Below, in pieces: positions 8,588 through 14,531 of a DNA stretch of 21,221 nt. Position numbers and translations under genes: made by a program. The notes under the pieces were generated by a model. The model ran no database searches. It saw nothing but the letters and a program-made list of their open reading frames with translations, and was not told the origin of the DNA. The stretch comes from Patescibacteria group bacterium (GTDB taxonomy: Bacteria > Patescibacteriota > Patescibacteriia > WFTA01 > S139-112): the NCBI GenBank assembly GCA_015485715.1, contig WFTA01000026.1:1-21221 (forward strand), written 5' to 3'. The first letter of the stretch is position 1. Each line of letters starts with the position of its first letter.

Positions 8588-8619
8588 TTGACATTTTGGC
8601 AGTTTTTTATTATTATAAT
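8588..8619 (+). promoter_or_regulatory. Sigma70 promoter for the tmRNA gene
   Basis: Consensus TTGACA at 8588-8593 is followed by TATTAT at 8611-8616 (17-bp spacer); an overlapping TATAAT lies at 8614-8619. The mature tmRNA 5' end is at 8638, about 20 nt downstream of the -10. The -35 sequence, spacing and -10 match the tRNA-Leu promoter in this window. Confidence 0.72.
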
Positions 8620-8637
8620 ATCGCTCTTTACATATAT

Positions 8638-9034
8638 GGGGATGAGTAAAGTTGATAACAAGGATAAGGATAAAATGCAAACCGAGGTTGACTGATCCTC
8701 GTAAAAAAACAGTCAATCAGATAAATGCCAAGAAAGTTGTAGCACAGGCTGAAGAGGTTCTTGCAAATACTGTAAGATCTCTCAGCTTTCAACCTGCAGT
8801 AGCTTAACTCCTACTGCCATCTGCCTATCTGATGCCTAATAGGATAGCGCAGGTGCCATAATAATTAGGCTTTGGTCAAATACAGGCCCGGGTATTTGAC
8901 TAAGATTAAGGGCTCGGCCAGCTGTATTTTGCTCTATTTTTTAGCAGTTGGCTTAAATTTAAATAGAGCTAAGTTTGTAAACATTTTATCCAATGCCTTG
9001 TTAGACGGGGGTGTAAGACCCCCCATCTCCACCA
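8638..9034 (+). ncRNA. ssrA: tmRNA (10Sa RNA) with divergent T-loop and long tag
   Basis: This RNA rescues stalled ribosomes with SmpB, acting first as an alanyl-tRNA mimic and then as a short mRNA. The ends pair as an acceptor stem, GGGGATG (8638-8644) with CATCTCC (9024-9030, one G-U), followed by A and an encoded CCA. The T-stem is GGGGG/CCCCC (9007-9011, 9019-9023). Pseudoknot 1 is clear: CGAGG/CCTCG enclosing TTGACT, which pairs with AGTCAA (8712 onward). The reading frame ends with TAA at 8805-8807 inside hairpin GCAGTAG/CTACTGC. Judged from the distance to pk1 (about 9-10 nt, 11 in E. coli), the resume codon is GCC at 8727. That gives a 26-residue tag beginning AKKVVAQAEE and ending SFQPAVA. 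Later GCA codons (8742, 8763) would give 21 or 14 residues. The T-loop is TGTAAGA, not TTCRANY. Confidence 0.93.
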
Positions 9035-9118
9035 AATTAGATCATAAATTTTAGATGATAATTTCGTTTATTTTAAGATATTAATTTAGCCGTATTGGTT
9101 TTATTTTTTTTATTTTTT

Positions 9119-9664
9119 ATGCAAAGAAGATATAGGAAAAGACCGCCAAAGAGACAAGAAGTTAAAAAATATCGGGTCAATGAGGAGATAACAGCACCCG
9201 AGATTTTTGTAATAGATGAAGAGGGTAATAAATTGGGTGTAATGTCCAGAGATGAAGCATTAAAAAGAGCAGAGGAGGCAGAGCTTGATTTGGTTGAGGT
9301 TTTTCCAGCCGGCAATCCTCCTGTTGCAAAGATTTTAAATTATGGGCAGTTTAAATACGAGCAGGAGAAGAAATTAAAAAAACAAAAAGCAGCCCAGAAA
9401 AAAATAGATACCAAAGGCATTAAACTCTCTTTCAGGATAAAGGGTAAAGATTTGGAGATGCGCAGAAATCAGGCTCTTAAGTTTTTAGAAGAAGGACATA
9501 ATGTAAAGATAGAGCTCAGAATGCAAGGAAGAGAAAAAGCTCATACAGACAGGGCTGTAGAGATGGTAGAGAATTTTTTGAAAAGTCTGGGCAATGTAAA
9601 TATTATAAATCCTATCAATAAGCAAGGAGGTCGAATTACTGTAGAAGTCAATTTAAAGAAATAA
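9119..9664 (+). CDS. infC: Translation initiation factor IF-3
   Basis: Binds the 30S subunit, keeps it apart from 50S and proofreads start-codon pairing. The 181-residue length from ATG 9119 matches the E. coli protein (180). The N-domain (VNEEITAPEIFVIDEEGNKL, EALKRAEEAELDLVEV) is joined by a Lys-rich linker (about 85-100) to the C-domain (KGIKLSFRIKGKDLEMRRNQA and the GREKAHTDRA block). A TTG at 9095 would add eight hydrophobic residues not found in the family, so ATG 9119 was chosen. A T-rich stretch and no Shine-Dalgarno sequence precede it. It is first in the infC-rpmI-rplT operon, 4 bp before rpmI. The usual AUU start and autoregulation of infC are not evident. Confidence 0.96.
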   Translation: MQRRYRKRPPKRQEVKKYRVNEEITAPEIFVIDEEGNKLGVMSRDEALKRAEEAELDLVEVFPAGNPPVAKILNYGQFKYEQEKKLKKQKAAQKKIDTKGIKLSFRIKGKDLEMRRNQALKFLEEGHNVKIELRMQGREKAHTDRAVEMVENFLKSLGNVNIINPINKQGGRITVEVNLKK

Positions 9665-9668
9665 ATAT

Positions 9669-9869
9669 ATGCCTAAGCATCCAAAAACCAGAAAAGCTGT
9701 CAAAAAGAGATTCAAAGTTACAGCAGCCGGTAAAGTGGTGAAAAGAAAAAGTGGTCAAAACCACTATAATGCCAAAGAGTCCGGCAAGGTAACCAGAAAC
9801 AAAAGAAGAGATGTAAAGGTTGAAAACAAAAAGCAGTCTAAATTAATAAAACAAATGATAAAAAATTAA
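9669..9869 (+). CDS. rpmI: 50S ribosomal protein bL35
   Basis: A 66-residue, strongly basic ribosomal protein of the large subunit. The MPKHPKTRKAVKKRFKVTA start and the HYNAKESGKVTRNKRR segment are characteristic. It lies 4 bp after infC and 10 bp before rplT, the conserved bacterial order. The downstream ATG has only weak purine-rich sequence before it, so translational coupling is plausible. Confidence 0.97.
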   Translation: MPKHPKTRKAVKKRFKVTAAGKVVKRKSGQNHYNAKESGKVTRNKRRDVKVENKKQSKLIKQMIKN

Positions 9870-9879
9870 TGTTTGATAT

Positions 9880-10236
9880 ATGCCTAGAGTAAAAAGAGGA
9901 ACACTGAGGACCAAAAAAAGAAGAAAACTTTTAAAGCAGGTTAAAGGATACAAATGGGGCAGAAAGAATCTGACAAGACTGGCAAAAACTGCTGCGGTGA
10001 AAGCAGGAGTGCATGCTTATGTGGGTAGAAAATTAAGAAAGAGAGACTTTAGAAGATTGTGGCAGATAAGAATAAATGCAGCAGTCAGAGAGTTGGGTAC
10101 ATCTTATTCTAAGTTTATAAATATGCTTAAAAAATCAAATGTTGATCTTGACAGAAAGATATTAGCTGATTTGGCGATGAATAATAAGAAAGTGTTCAAA
10201 AGTATATTTGAATTTGTATCTAAAAATAAAAATTAG
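9880..10236 (+). CDS. rplT: 50S ribosomal protein bL20
   Basis: A 118-residue large-subunit protein that binds 23S rRNA early in assembly. It has the conserved MPRVKRGTLRTKKRRKLLKQ N-terminus, the GYKWGRKNLTRLAKTA segment and the RRLWQIRINAAVRELG block. It is last in the infC-rpmI-rplT operon. Its stop codon lies inside the left arm of the terminator hairpin that follows. Confidence 0.97.
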   Translation: MPRVKRGTLRTKKRRKLLKQVKGYKWGRKNLTRLAKTAAVKAGVHAYVGRKLRKRDFRRLWQIRINAAVRELGTSYSKFINMLKKSNVDLDRKILADLAMNNKKVFKSIFEFVSKNKN

Positions 10237-10253
10237 CCTTTTGGGGCTAATTT
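10230..10253 (+). terminator. Terminator of the infC-rpmI-rplT operon
   Basis: A perfect 9-bp hairpin AAATTAGCC/GGCTAATTT (10230-10238, 10245-10253) has a 6-nt loop and overlaps the rplT stop codon. The downstream T-tract is short (TTTATTATAA), so it is a modest intrinsic terminator. Confidence 0.65.
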
Positions 10254-10368
10254 ATTATAACTCTGATTCGTATTTTGACAGGAGTTAAAACATCTAAACA
10301 TTGTACTTTGATAGACATAACCTTTGTTTTTATTTTTGTTTTCTTGCAAAATTTTTTTGTTTTGCTAA

Positions 10369-10374
10369 TATAAT
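10369..10374 (+). promoter_or_regulatory. Possible -10 element upstream of tRNA-Asp
   Basis: A perfect TATAAT lies 108 bp before tRNA-Asp. A weak -35 candidate, TTGCAA, sits 19 bp upstream, longer than ideal. It is the best promoter candidate in the gap after rplT, but the match is only partial. Confidence 0.4.
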
Positions 10375-10403
10375 GATAGCATATTTTTACAAAAAAGTAA
10401 AGG

Positions 10404-10469
10404 CAGTCAGCAGTTATTTGTTCTAAAAAATAGGATTTGGGATTTCGGAATTGAGAAAACTGCTGGCTG
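10404..10469. repeat. Inverted repeat just upstream of tRNA-Asp
   Basis: CAGTCAGCAGTT (10404-10415) and AACTGCTGGCTG (10458-10469) pair at 11 of 12 positions around a 42-nt AT-rich loop. It ends 12 bp before tRNA-Asp, so it would be a hairpin in the 5' leader of the tRNA precursor, or the relic of a small mobile repeat. Confidence 0.55.
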
Positions 10470-10481
10470 TTGTTTGTTTTT

Positions 10482-10555
10482 GGAGCTGTAGCTCAGTTGG
10501 TTAGAGCGTCTGCCTGTCACGCAGAAGGTCGCGGGTTCGAGTCCCGTCAGCTCCG
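10482..10555 (+). tRNA. tRNA-Asp (anticodon GTC)
   Basis: The acceptor stem GGAGCTG/CAGCTCC is perfect, with discriminator G. The D-arm contains TAGCTCAGTTGG. The anticodon stem TCTGC/GCAGA has loop CTGTCAC, giving anticodon GTC (Asp). The T-arm is GCGGGTTCGAGTCCCGT. CCA is not encoded. The discriminator base is the first base of the palindromic repeat that follows. Confidence 0.97.
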
Positions 10556-10556
10556 C

Positions 10557-10591
10557 CTTCGCTTCGCCGAAGCACACAGTGCGAAGGCGAG
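10557..10591. repeat. Palindromic 35-bp repeat, copy 1, abutting tRNA-Asp
   Basis: A 35-bp unit beginning CTTCGCTTCGCCGAAGC is identical to the unit at 10703-10737. It contains an inner hairpin GCTTC-GCC-GAAGC. Together with the last tRNA base it also forms an outer 8-bp stem GCCTTCGC/GCGAAGGC (10555-10562, 10581-10588), so the palindrome is fused to the tRNA 3' end. Confidence 0.85.
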
Positions 10592-10670
10592 TATTAAGTC
10601 ATTGTACTATTACCAGAAATTACAAGATAATCATGATTGGCTGTGGCGAAGCTTCAGCGAGACAAGACCT

Positions 10671-10687
10671 CTTCGCTTCGCCGAAGC
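10671..10687. repeat. Palindromic repeat, partial copy 2
   Basis: CTTCGCTTCGCCGAAGC is identical to the first 17 bp of the flanking 35-bp copies. It then diverges into CTTGGCGTAGG. The sequence just before it (GGCGAAGCTTCAGCGAG near 10645-10661) is a further degenerate, inverted relative. Confidence 0.8.
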
Positions 10688-10702
10688 CTTGGCGTAGGAG
10701 AG

Positions 10703-10737
10703 CTTCGCTTCGCCGAAGCACACAGTGCGAAGGCGAG
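10703..10737. repeat. Palindromic 35-bp repeat, copy 3, upstream of GIY-YIG gene
   Basis: Exact second copy of the 35-bp unit at 10557-10591, on the same strand. It ends 49 bp before the start of the GIY-YIG gene. Its outer stem is reduced to 6 bp (CTTCGC/GCGAAG). Confidence 0.85.
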
Positions 10738-10786
10738 CTATAGATAAATTAGACTATTTAAGAGATTTCATATAGAAGACTATTCT

Positions 10787-11032
10787 ATGTATTATGTATA
10801 TAGTCTAAAATGTAAGGATGGTTATTATATTGGTTGCACCAATAATTTAAAAGAGAGATTAAGAAGGCATATAAAAGGTAATATACCAGCAACAGCAAAT
10901 CGTCTGCCAGTAAAACTGATTTTTTATTTTGCAATTGATGATAAATATAAAGTATTTGAGTTTGAGAAATACTTAAAGTCTGGTTCTGGTAGAGCTTTTA
11001 TAAACAAACATTTTTGTAAATGTAAAGAATAA
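10787..11032 (+). CDS. Small stand-alone GIY-YIG nuclease-family protein
   Basis: An 81-residue protein that is little more than a GIY-YIG domain. YVY (3-5) and YYIG (13-16) form the signature strands. Arg24/Arg27 and His28 follow on the helix, and Glu60 in FEFEKYLKSGSGRAF is the expected metal-binding glutamate. It belongs to the UPF0213/URI-like group of minimal GIY-YIG proteins, whose cellular role is not established. No DNA-binding domain is attached. It sits immediately downstream of tRNA-Asp and three related palindromes and converges on smpB. No good Shine-Dalgarno sequence is seen. Nuclease activity is inferred from motifs only. Confidence 0.88.
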   Translation: MYYVYSLKCKDGYYIGCTNNLKERLRRHIKGNIPATANRLPVKLIFYFAIDDKYKVFEFEKYLKSGSGRAFINKHFCKCKE

Positions 11033-11072
11033 CACTATATAGCATGTAGGGTTTTTATATACTCCCAACTCA

Positions 11073-11528
11073 TTATACTTTTACAGTATTCGTAATCTTT
11101 TGTTTGCGTCTTTCAAAATCGCGTCTTTTTATATCTTCTCTTTTATCATATTTCTTTTTACCTTTGACAACTGCTATTTCTACTTTTATCAAACCGTCTT
11201 GATTTAATACCCTTAGAGGGATGATAGTGGTTCCTTTTTCTCTTGACTTGCCAATTAGGTGATTTATTTCTTTTTTGGTTAAAAGAAGTACTCTGTCCTG
11301 TTTGGGATCATAATTTTTTTGCTGAAGACTTGCAGGAGGGTAAGGCGCTATAAAGGCGCCTTTGAGTATGACCTCACCATTGCTTATGGATATATATGAT
11401 CCTTTTAGATCAACTCTGCCGTATTTTACTGATTTTACTTCAGCCCCGGACAGAACAATACCTGCTGTATATGTTTCCAATATATGATAATTAAAGCTGG
11501 CATCTTTATTGACTGCTAATGTTTTCAT
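11073..11528 (-). CDS. smpB: SsrA-binding protein SmpB
   Basis: Binds the tRNA-like part of tmRNA and places it in the empty A site of stalled ribosomes. The 151-residue protein has the N-terminal NKDASFNYHILETYTAGIVL, the GAEVKSVKYGRVDLKGSYI block that contacts the tmRNA elbow, and the basic C-terminal tail KGKKKYDKREDIKRRD. It begins 1 bp after the argS stop (TAA T ATG), which suggests translational coupling. Its RNA partner gene lies about 2 kb away in this window. Confidence 0.97.
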   Translation of the reverse strand: MKTLAVNKDASFNYHILETYTAGIVLSGAEVKSVKYGRVDLKGSYISISNGEVILKGAFIAPYPPASLQQKNYDPKQDRVLLLTKKEINHLIGKSREKGTTIIPLRVLNQDGLIKVEIAVVKGKKKYDKREDIKRRDFERRKQKITNTVKV

Positions 11529-11529
11529 A

Positions 11530-13119
11530 TTACATTTTCTCTGGAGCAGATACTCCTATAATTGTAAGCAAAGTCTTTAGTATGATGTGTGCGGATTTGA
11601 CTATCTTAATACGCCTCTCAATTGCTTTGTTTTCTATAATCACTGGAGATGTTTCATAGAATTTATGTATCTTATCTGCCAGATTGTATATAAAGGAGGT
11701 GATGACAGAAGTCTGGTAGGTCTGAGCTATATCTTCTATAACCTCTTTTGATTTAATCAGCATTGATATTAATTCTTTTTCATAAGTGTTGTTATCATCT
11801 GAAGAAGGAGACATACTTAGTCCTTTGCTTTTTTCTAGTATTGAGTGAAGGCGGGTATGGGCATACTGAACATAGTAAACAGGGTTTTGCTTTGTTTTTT
11901 GTTTGGCCAGCTCCAAATCTAAAGTTATATGTGTGTCAGGATTTTTTTCCAGAAAAAACCAGCGGATAGCATCAGGACCTATCTCTTCCATAATCTCTTC
12001 CAAAGTAATATAGACACCTTTTCTTTTAGACATTCGTACAATTTTGCCTCCTTGCTGGATTTTTACGAGCTGCATGATAATGATATGGAGTTTGTTTTTG
12101 TGCCCGAGTGCATCCATGGCAGACATCATCCTTTTAACATATCCGTGGTGGTCGGCTCCCCAGATGTCTATGATCTTGTCAAATCCTCTGTCGATTTTAT
12201 TTTTATGATATGCAATGTCAACCAGAAAATATGTAGGGTTTCCGTCTTTGGTAATAAGTACCCTGTCTTTATCATCACCAAATCTTGTGGTCTGCATCCA
12301 GTATGCTCCATCTTTTTCATAAACCAGATTTTTGGATTTTAAAAATTCAAAGGTCTGCTTAACCAGATTTTTATTATGAAGATTTTTCTTTTCTGAAAAC
12401 CAAACATCAAAGTTAATTTTAATTTTTTCAATAGGGGGTTTGATGAGGTTTTCCAGAAAATATTCTGCAGCTATACTTCCAAGTTCTTCTTCTCTGTCTT
12501 TATATTGAGACAAGTTTTCTTTTTTGAAGTAATGTATAAAGTCTAAGAGATAATCTCCATGATAATATTCATCACAGTCTTCTATAACTCCAGCTGCAGC
12601 CAAGATAGATTTTCCGAGCATCTTTATCTGGTTACCCTTGTCGTTTATGTAGTATTCTTTTTCTACATTGTATCCTGCATAGCTTAAAATATTGGCTAGC
12701 GTGTCGCCAATCGCTGCTCCTCTGCCGTTGGCAAGGGTAAGGGGACCTGTGGGATTGGCAGAGATAAATTCAACCTGAACTTTTTTATTTTTACTTTTTT
12801 GTTTTAGATAGTCAGATGATTGGTTTATTATATTGTCTAATTCAGAATATAGAAATTCTTCTTTAAGATAAAGATTTATAAATCCCGGAGGATGAAAAGA
12901 TATTTCTTCAAAAGTAGATTGAATGAATTCATCATCTTTAAGTTTTGATATTATTTTCTCTGCCGCATCCTTGGGGTTTGTTTTTTCTTTTTTGGCAATT
13001 ACAAAAGCTGCATTGGTAGAGTAGTCGCCAAATTGAGAGTGCTGGGGGTAAGATACCTCTATATCTTCAATACCTGTAATTTGAGACAGGGTATTTTTAA
13101 GTTGTTGTTTGATAGACAT
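11530..13119 (-). CDS. argS: Arginine--tRNA ligase with altered HIGH motif
   Basis: A class Ia synthetase that charges tRNA-Arg. At 529 aa it is slightly short (about 550-580 is usual). The N-terminal Add-1 domain (PQHSQFGDYSTNAAF) is followed by the catalytic domain with EFISANPTGPLTLANGRG. The HIGH-type tetrapeptide, HVGH in most ArgRS, reads TLAN here (128-131). The KMSKS equivalent is VRMSKRKG (about 361-368), common in ArgRS. The WGADHHGYVKRM block and the C-terminal anticodon-binding DALR domain (NPVYYVQYAHTRL onward) are present. It starts the argS-smpB pair and is transcribed toward smpB from the repeat-rich gap upstream. Confidence 0.95.
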   Translation of the reverse strand: MSIKQQLKNTLSQITGIEDIEVSYPQHSQFGDYSTNAAFVIAKKEKTNPKDAAEKIISKLKDDEFIQSTFEEISFHPPGFINLYLKEEFLYSELDNIINQSSDYLKQKSKNKKVQVEFISANPTGPLTLANGRGAAIGDTLANILSYAGYNVEKEYYINDKGNQIKMLGKSILAAAGVIEDCDEYYHGDYLLDFIHYFKKENLSQYKDREEELGSIAAEYFLENLIKPPIEKIKINFDVWFSEKKNLHNKNLVKQTFEFLKSKNLVYEKDGAYWMQTTRFGDDKDRVLITKDGNPTYFLVDIAYHKNKIDRGFDKIIDIWGADHHGYVKRMMSAMDALGHKNKLHIIIMQLVKIQQGGKIVRMSKRKGVYITLEEIMEEIGPDAIRWFFLEKNPDTHITLDLELAKQKTKQNPVYYVQYAHTRLHSILEKSKGLSMSPSSDDNNTYEKELISMLIKSKEVIEDIAQTYQTSVITSFIYNLADKIHKFYETSPVIIENKAIERRIKIVKSAHIILKTLLTIIGVSAPEKM

Positions 13120-13420
13120 AACTATGATTTAAATTCGAAATTCTAAACAACCAAAAATAATTTTCTAATTTTCAATTATCCAACCCCAGTTATTCAACCC
13201 TAATCATACGATAGGGCAGGCGGGGTAAAATTTTCAATCAATTCCTCAATTTTCCAATGAATTAAATCCTAAACTCTGTATCAAGATCAGTATATTATAG
13301 TTTAAACTATTAAATCATTGGTAAATTTATCCTGCCTGCCTTATCTATGATTATGGTCAGATGACTGGACAAGTCCTCTTGAATGATAGGGTAATCTGGT
13401 AGTCCAGAACATATCTTACT

Positions 13421-13542
13421 TGTCATTCCCCGATTTAATTGGGGAATCCATTTCACCCTGTCATTGGCCATCTTGTGCCACATCATAGACTGTGGTGACT
13501 AGGTAATTCACATTATGGATTCCCGTTTTCACGGGAATGACA
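13421..13542. repeat. Composite palindrome of two TGTCATTCCC-type hairpins
   Basis: The left unit TGTCATTCCCC...GGGGAATCCA (13421-13450) is itself a hairpin (ATTCCCC/GGGGAAT). The right unit TGGATTCCCG...CGGGAATGACA (13516-13542) is its inverted counterpart (ATTCCCGT/ACGGGAAT stem). The two units face each other, with a smaller CCACA/TGTGG hairpin in between. TGTCATTCCC-type palindromes recur in intergenic DNA of many bacteria. Confidence 0.8.
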
Positions 13543-13585
13543 TGGTAGGAAATCTGAGAATGACAATGTTGTGGAGTGTCATTGT

Positions 13586-13615
13586 CTGACTTTTTTGTGA
13601 TCGCAAAAAAGTCAG
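13586..13615. repeat. Perfect 12-bp palindrome, bidirectional terminator-like
   Basis: CTGACTTTTTTG and CAAAAAAGTCAG flank TGATCG. The run of A/T inside the stem gives T-tracts on both strands, but no U-tract follows the stem, so it is not a standard terminator. It is preceded by a smaller AATGACA/TGTCATT inverted pair (about 13558-13583). Confidence 0.7.
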
Positions 13616-13790
13616 GCATATGTTGGTTGTTTAAAAATTTACTCCATCTAAATAACTGGTTGATTTATTGGGAAATTATTTGAAAATTGAAAATTGATAA
13701 ATTTGAAAACTATTATTGTCAATCTATTTCTTGCGTTATTTATTATATATTCCTCAATTTAATATTGCAATAAAGATTATTTTAAATATG

Positions 13791-13874
13791 TTCGTATAAT
13801 ATACGAGTAAATAAAGCAAAGATATGGTTCGTATAATATACTATAGAAAAATAAAATACTTTTGGTATAATATA
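13791..13874 (+). promoter_or_regulatory. Three tandem TATAATATA elements before the small membrane protein gene
   Basis: TTCGTATAATATAC occurs at 13791-13804 and 13828-13841, and TTGGTATAATATA at 13862-13874. The TATAAT hexamers are spaced 37 and 34 bp apart. The first copy lies in a perfect odd palindrome TCGTATA-A-TATACGA (13792-13806). The third, with extended -10 TGG, would start transcription about 26 nt before the ATG at 13904. These could be tandem promoters, or a promoter with two upstream operator copies. Confidence 0.6.
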
Positions 13875-13903
13875 GAATAGCATTGTAATTAACTTATTTT
13901 AAT

Positions 13904-14371
13904 ATGCAGAATTACAATTCTTCACAATCAAATCAACCAGCCGCACTTGCCTCCTCTTCTAAAAACTTTAAAAAATACCTTTATCTTATACTCCTTATAG
14001 CAAGTGTGGTTATACTAGTTTTTATTGTTAATCAGTTTGTTTTTGATATAAGCAGGTATGACTCTGACAGGTGGAAAGCAGTGTTTTTAACAAACGGGCA
14101 AGTGTATTTTGGTAAAATCAAAGATGAAACATCAGATCCTGTAATAATTACTGATATTTATTATCTTAAAGTTTCCCGCCCTTTACAGCAAATATCTGCA
14201 GGAGAAGAGCTTATAAAATTTGATAAACCTGAGATTTCATTGGTTAAATTAGGAAATGAGTTGCACGGTCCTGAGGATGAGATGAGGATAAATCGCCAGC
14301 ATATTTTGTTTATAGAGACTCTAAAACAGGACAGTAAAGTAGTAACAGCGATTAAAAACTTTAAAAACTAG
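13904..14371 (+). CDS. Small single-pass membrane protein of unknown function
   Basis: Not recognised as a named family. The 155 residues comprise a polar Ser/Gln/Asn-rich N-terminus (1-20), one membrane helix (about 25-47, YLYLILLIASVVILVFIVN), and a soluble, probably extracytoplasmic domain. That domain begins with DRWKAVFLTNGQVYFGKI, a short beta-hairpin-like motif, followed by IYYLKV and a charged C-terminus. No catalytic motif is visible. It stands alone behind the tandem TATAAT elements. The promoter of the surface locus begins 7 bp after its stop, so it is transcribed separately from the following genes unless there is read-through. No Shine-Dalgarno sequence precedes the ATG. Confidence 0.75.
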   Translation: MQNYNSSQSNQPAALASSSKNFKKYLYLILLIASVVILVFIVNQFVFDISRYDSDRWKAVFLTNGQVYFGKIKDETSDPVIITDIYYLKVSRPLQQISAGEELIKFDKPEISLVKLGNELHGPEDEMRINRQHILFIETLKQDSKVVTAIKNFKN

Positions 14372-14377
14372 ACATAA

Positions 14378-14406
14378 TTGACAAATATCGTTTATTGGTG
14401 TATAAT
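14378..14406 (+). promoter_or_regulatory. Perfect-consensus sigma70 promoter of the surface-protein locus
   Basis: TTGACA (14378-14383), a 17-bp spacer and TATAAT (14401-14406) match the sigma70 consensus exactly, the strongest promoter visible in the window. ATATCG occurs once within the spacer region (about 14385) and twice just after the predicted start (about 14415 and 14426). Those copies could be operator sites. Confidence 0.85.
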
Positions 14407-14462
14407 AATAGTGAATATCGGAAAGATATCGGGAGTGGAAAAATAAAAACAAAAATAAAATT

Positions 14463-14501
14463 ATGTATCCTCGGGTAAGCGCAAAAATATACTTTTTTTA
14501 A
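14463..14501 (+). CDS. Putative 12-residue leader peptide ORF
   Basis: ATG at 14463 opens a 12-codon frame, MYPRVSAKIYFF, ending with TAA at 14499-14501. The last two bases of the stop are the first paired bases of a terminator hairpin. The start is preceded by the A-rich core AAAACAAAAATAAAA, which also precedes the real starts at 14966 and 20327. Translation could hold a ribosome over the terminator stem. The codons overlap the element that recurs at 14849, so conservation may be at the nucleic-acid rather than the peptide level. Too short for any family assignment. Confidence 0.45.
   Translation: MYPRVSAKIYFF
14467..14488 (+). repeat. Duplicated leader element, copy 1
   Basis: A 22-nt sequence, AT followed by CCTCGGGTAAGCGCAAAAAT, is repeated exactly at 14849-14870. 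In this copy CCTCGGGTAAGC (14469-14480) can pair over 12 bp, with two G-U pairs, with GCTTACTTGAGG (14535-14546). That stem would enclose the terminator hairpin. Confidence 0.8.
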
Positions 14502-14531
14502 CTTCCCTTATATTTTGAGGGAGGTTTTTTT
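14500..14531 (+). terminator. Intrinsic terminator (attenuator) in the leader
   Basis: AACTTCCCT (14500-14508) pairs with AGGGAGGTT (14518-14526) over 9 bp with one G-U and a 9-nt loop. A run of seven T follows from 14525. It lies about 90 nt after the predicted transcript start and 435 nt before the next large gene, so it could terminate the leader RNA early. Confidence 0.75.

Larger units (their letters stand above)
13144..13633. repeat. Palindrome-rich non-coding segment bounded by an inverted repeat
   Basis: The 784-bp gap between argS and the next gene holds no credible ORF. TAAACAACCAA (13144-13154) and TTGGTTGTTTA (13623-13633) are a perfect 11-bp inverted pair enclosing 490 bp. Inside are GC-richer patches and several hairpins, annotated separately. 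AT-rich stretches outside or near the ends (CAATTTTC-like on the left, GAAAATTG-like on the right) are also roughly inverted. A non-autonomous, MITE-like element is possible; no transposase or target duplication is seen. Confidence 0.5.

Noticed and set aside
8534..8716. 60-codon minus-strand frame between uvrC and infC
   Set aside because: It overlaps the tmRNA promoter and the tmRNA 5' domain including pk1. The peptide has no recognisable features.
8872..9054. 60-codon plus-strand frame
   Set aside because: Lies inside the tmRNA gene, whose acceptor stem, T-stem and pseudoknot explain the sequence.
9095..9118. TTG start giving IF-3 eight extra residues
   Set aside because: The added residues are hydrophobic (VLFFLFF) and unlike IF-3 N-termini. 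ATG 9119 gives the standard length.
10470..10697. 75-codon open frame covering tRNA-Asp and the palindromes
   Set aside because: Its first third is the tRNA gene itself and the rest is repeat sequence. No family resemblance and no ribosome binding site.
10557..10737. Palindromic repeats as a CRISPR array
   Set aside because: Only two full copies, with an unrelated, non-spacer-sized interval between them. No cas genes; units are palindromic throughout and abut a tRNA.
11929..12342. 137-codon plus-strand frame inside argS
   Set aside because: It is antisense to the conserved catalytic region of ArgRS, with no start signal and no recognisable domain.
14463..14501. Leader ORF as a classical amino-acid attenuator
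   Set aside because: The 12 codons contain no run of one amino acid and the downstream genes are not biosynthetic. A different signal would be needed.
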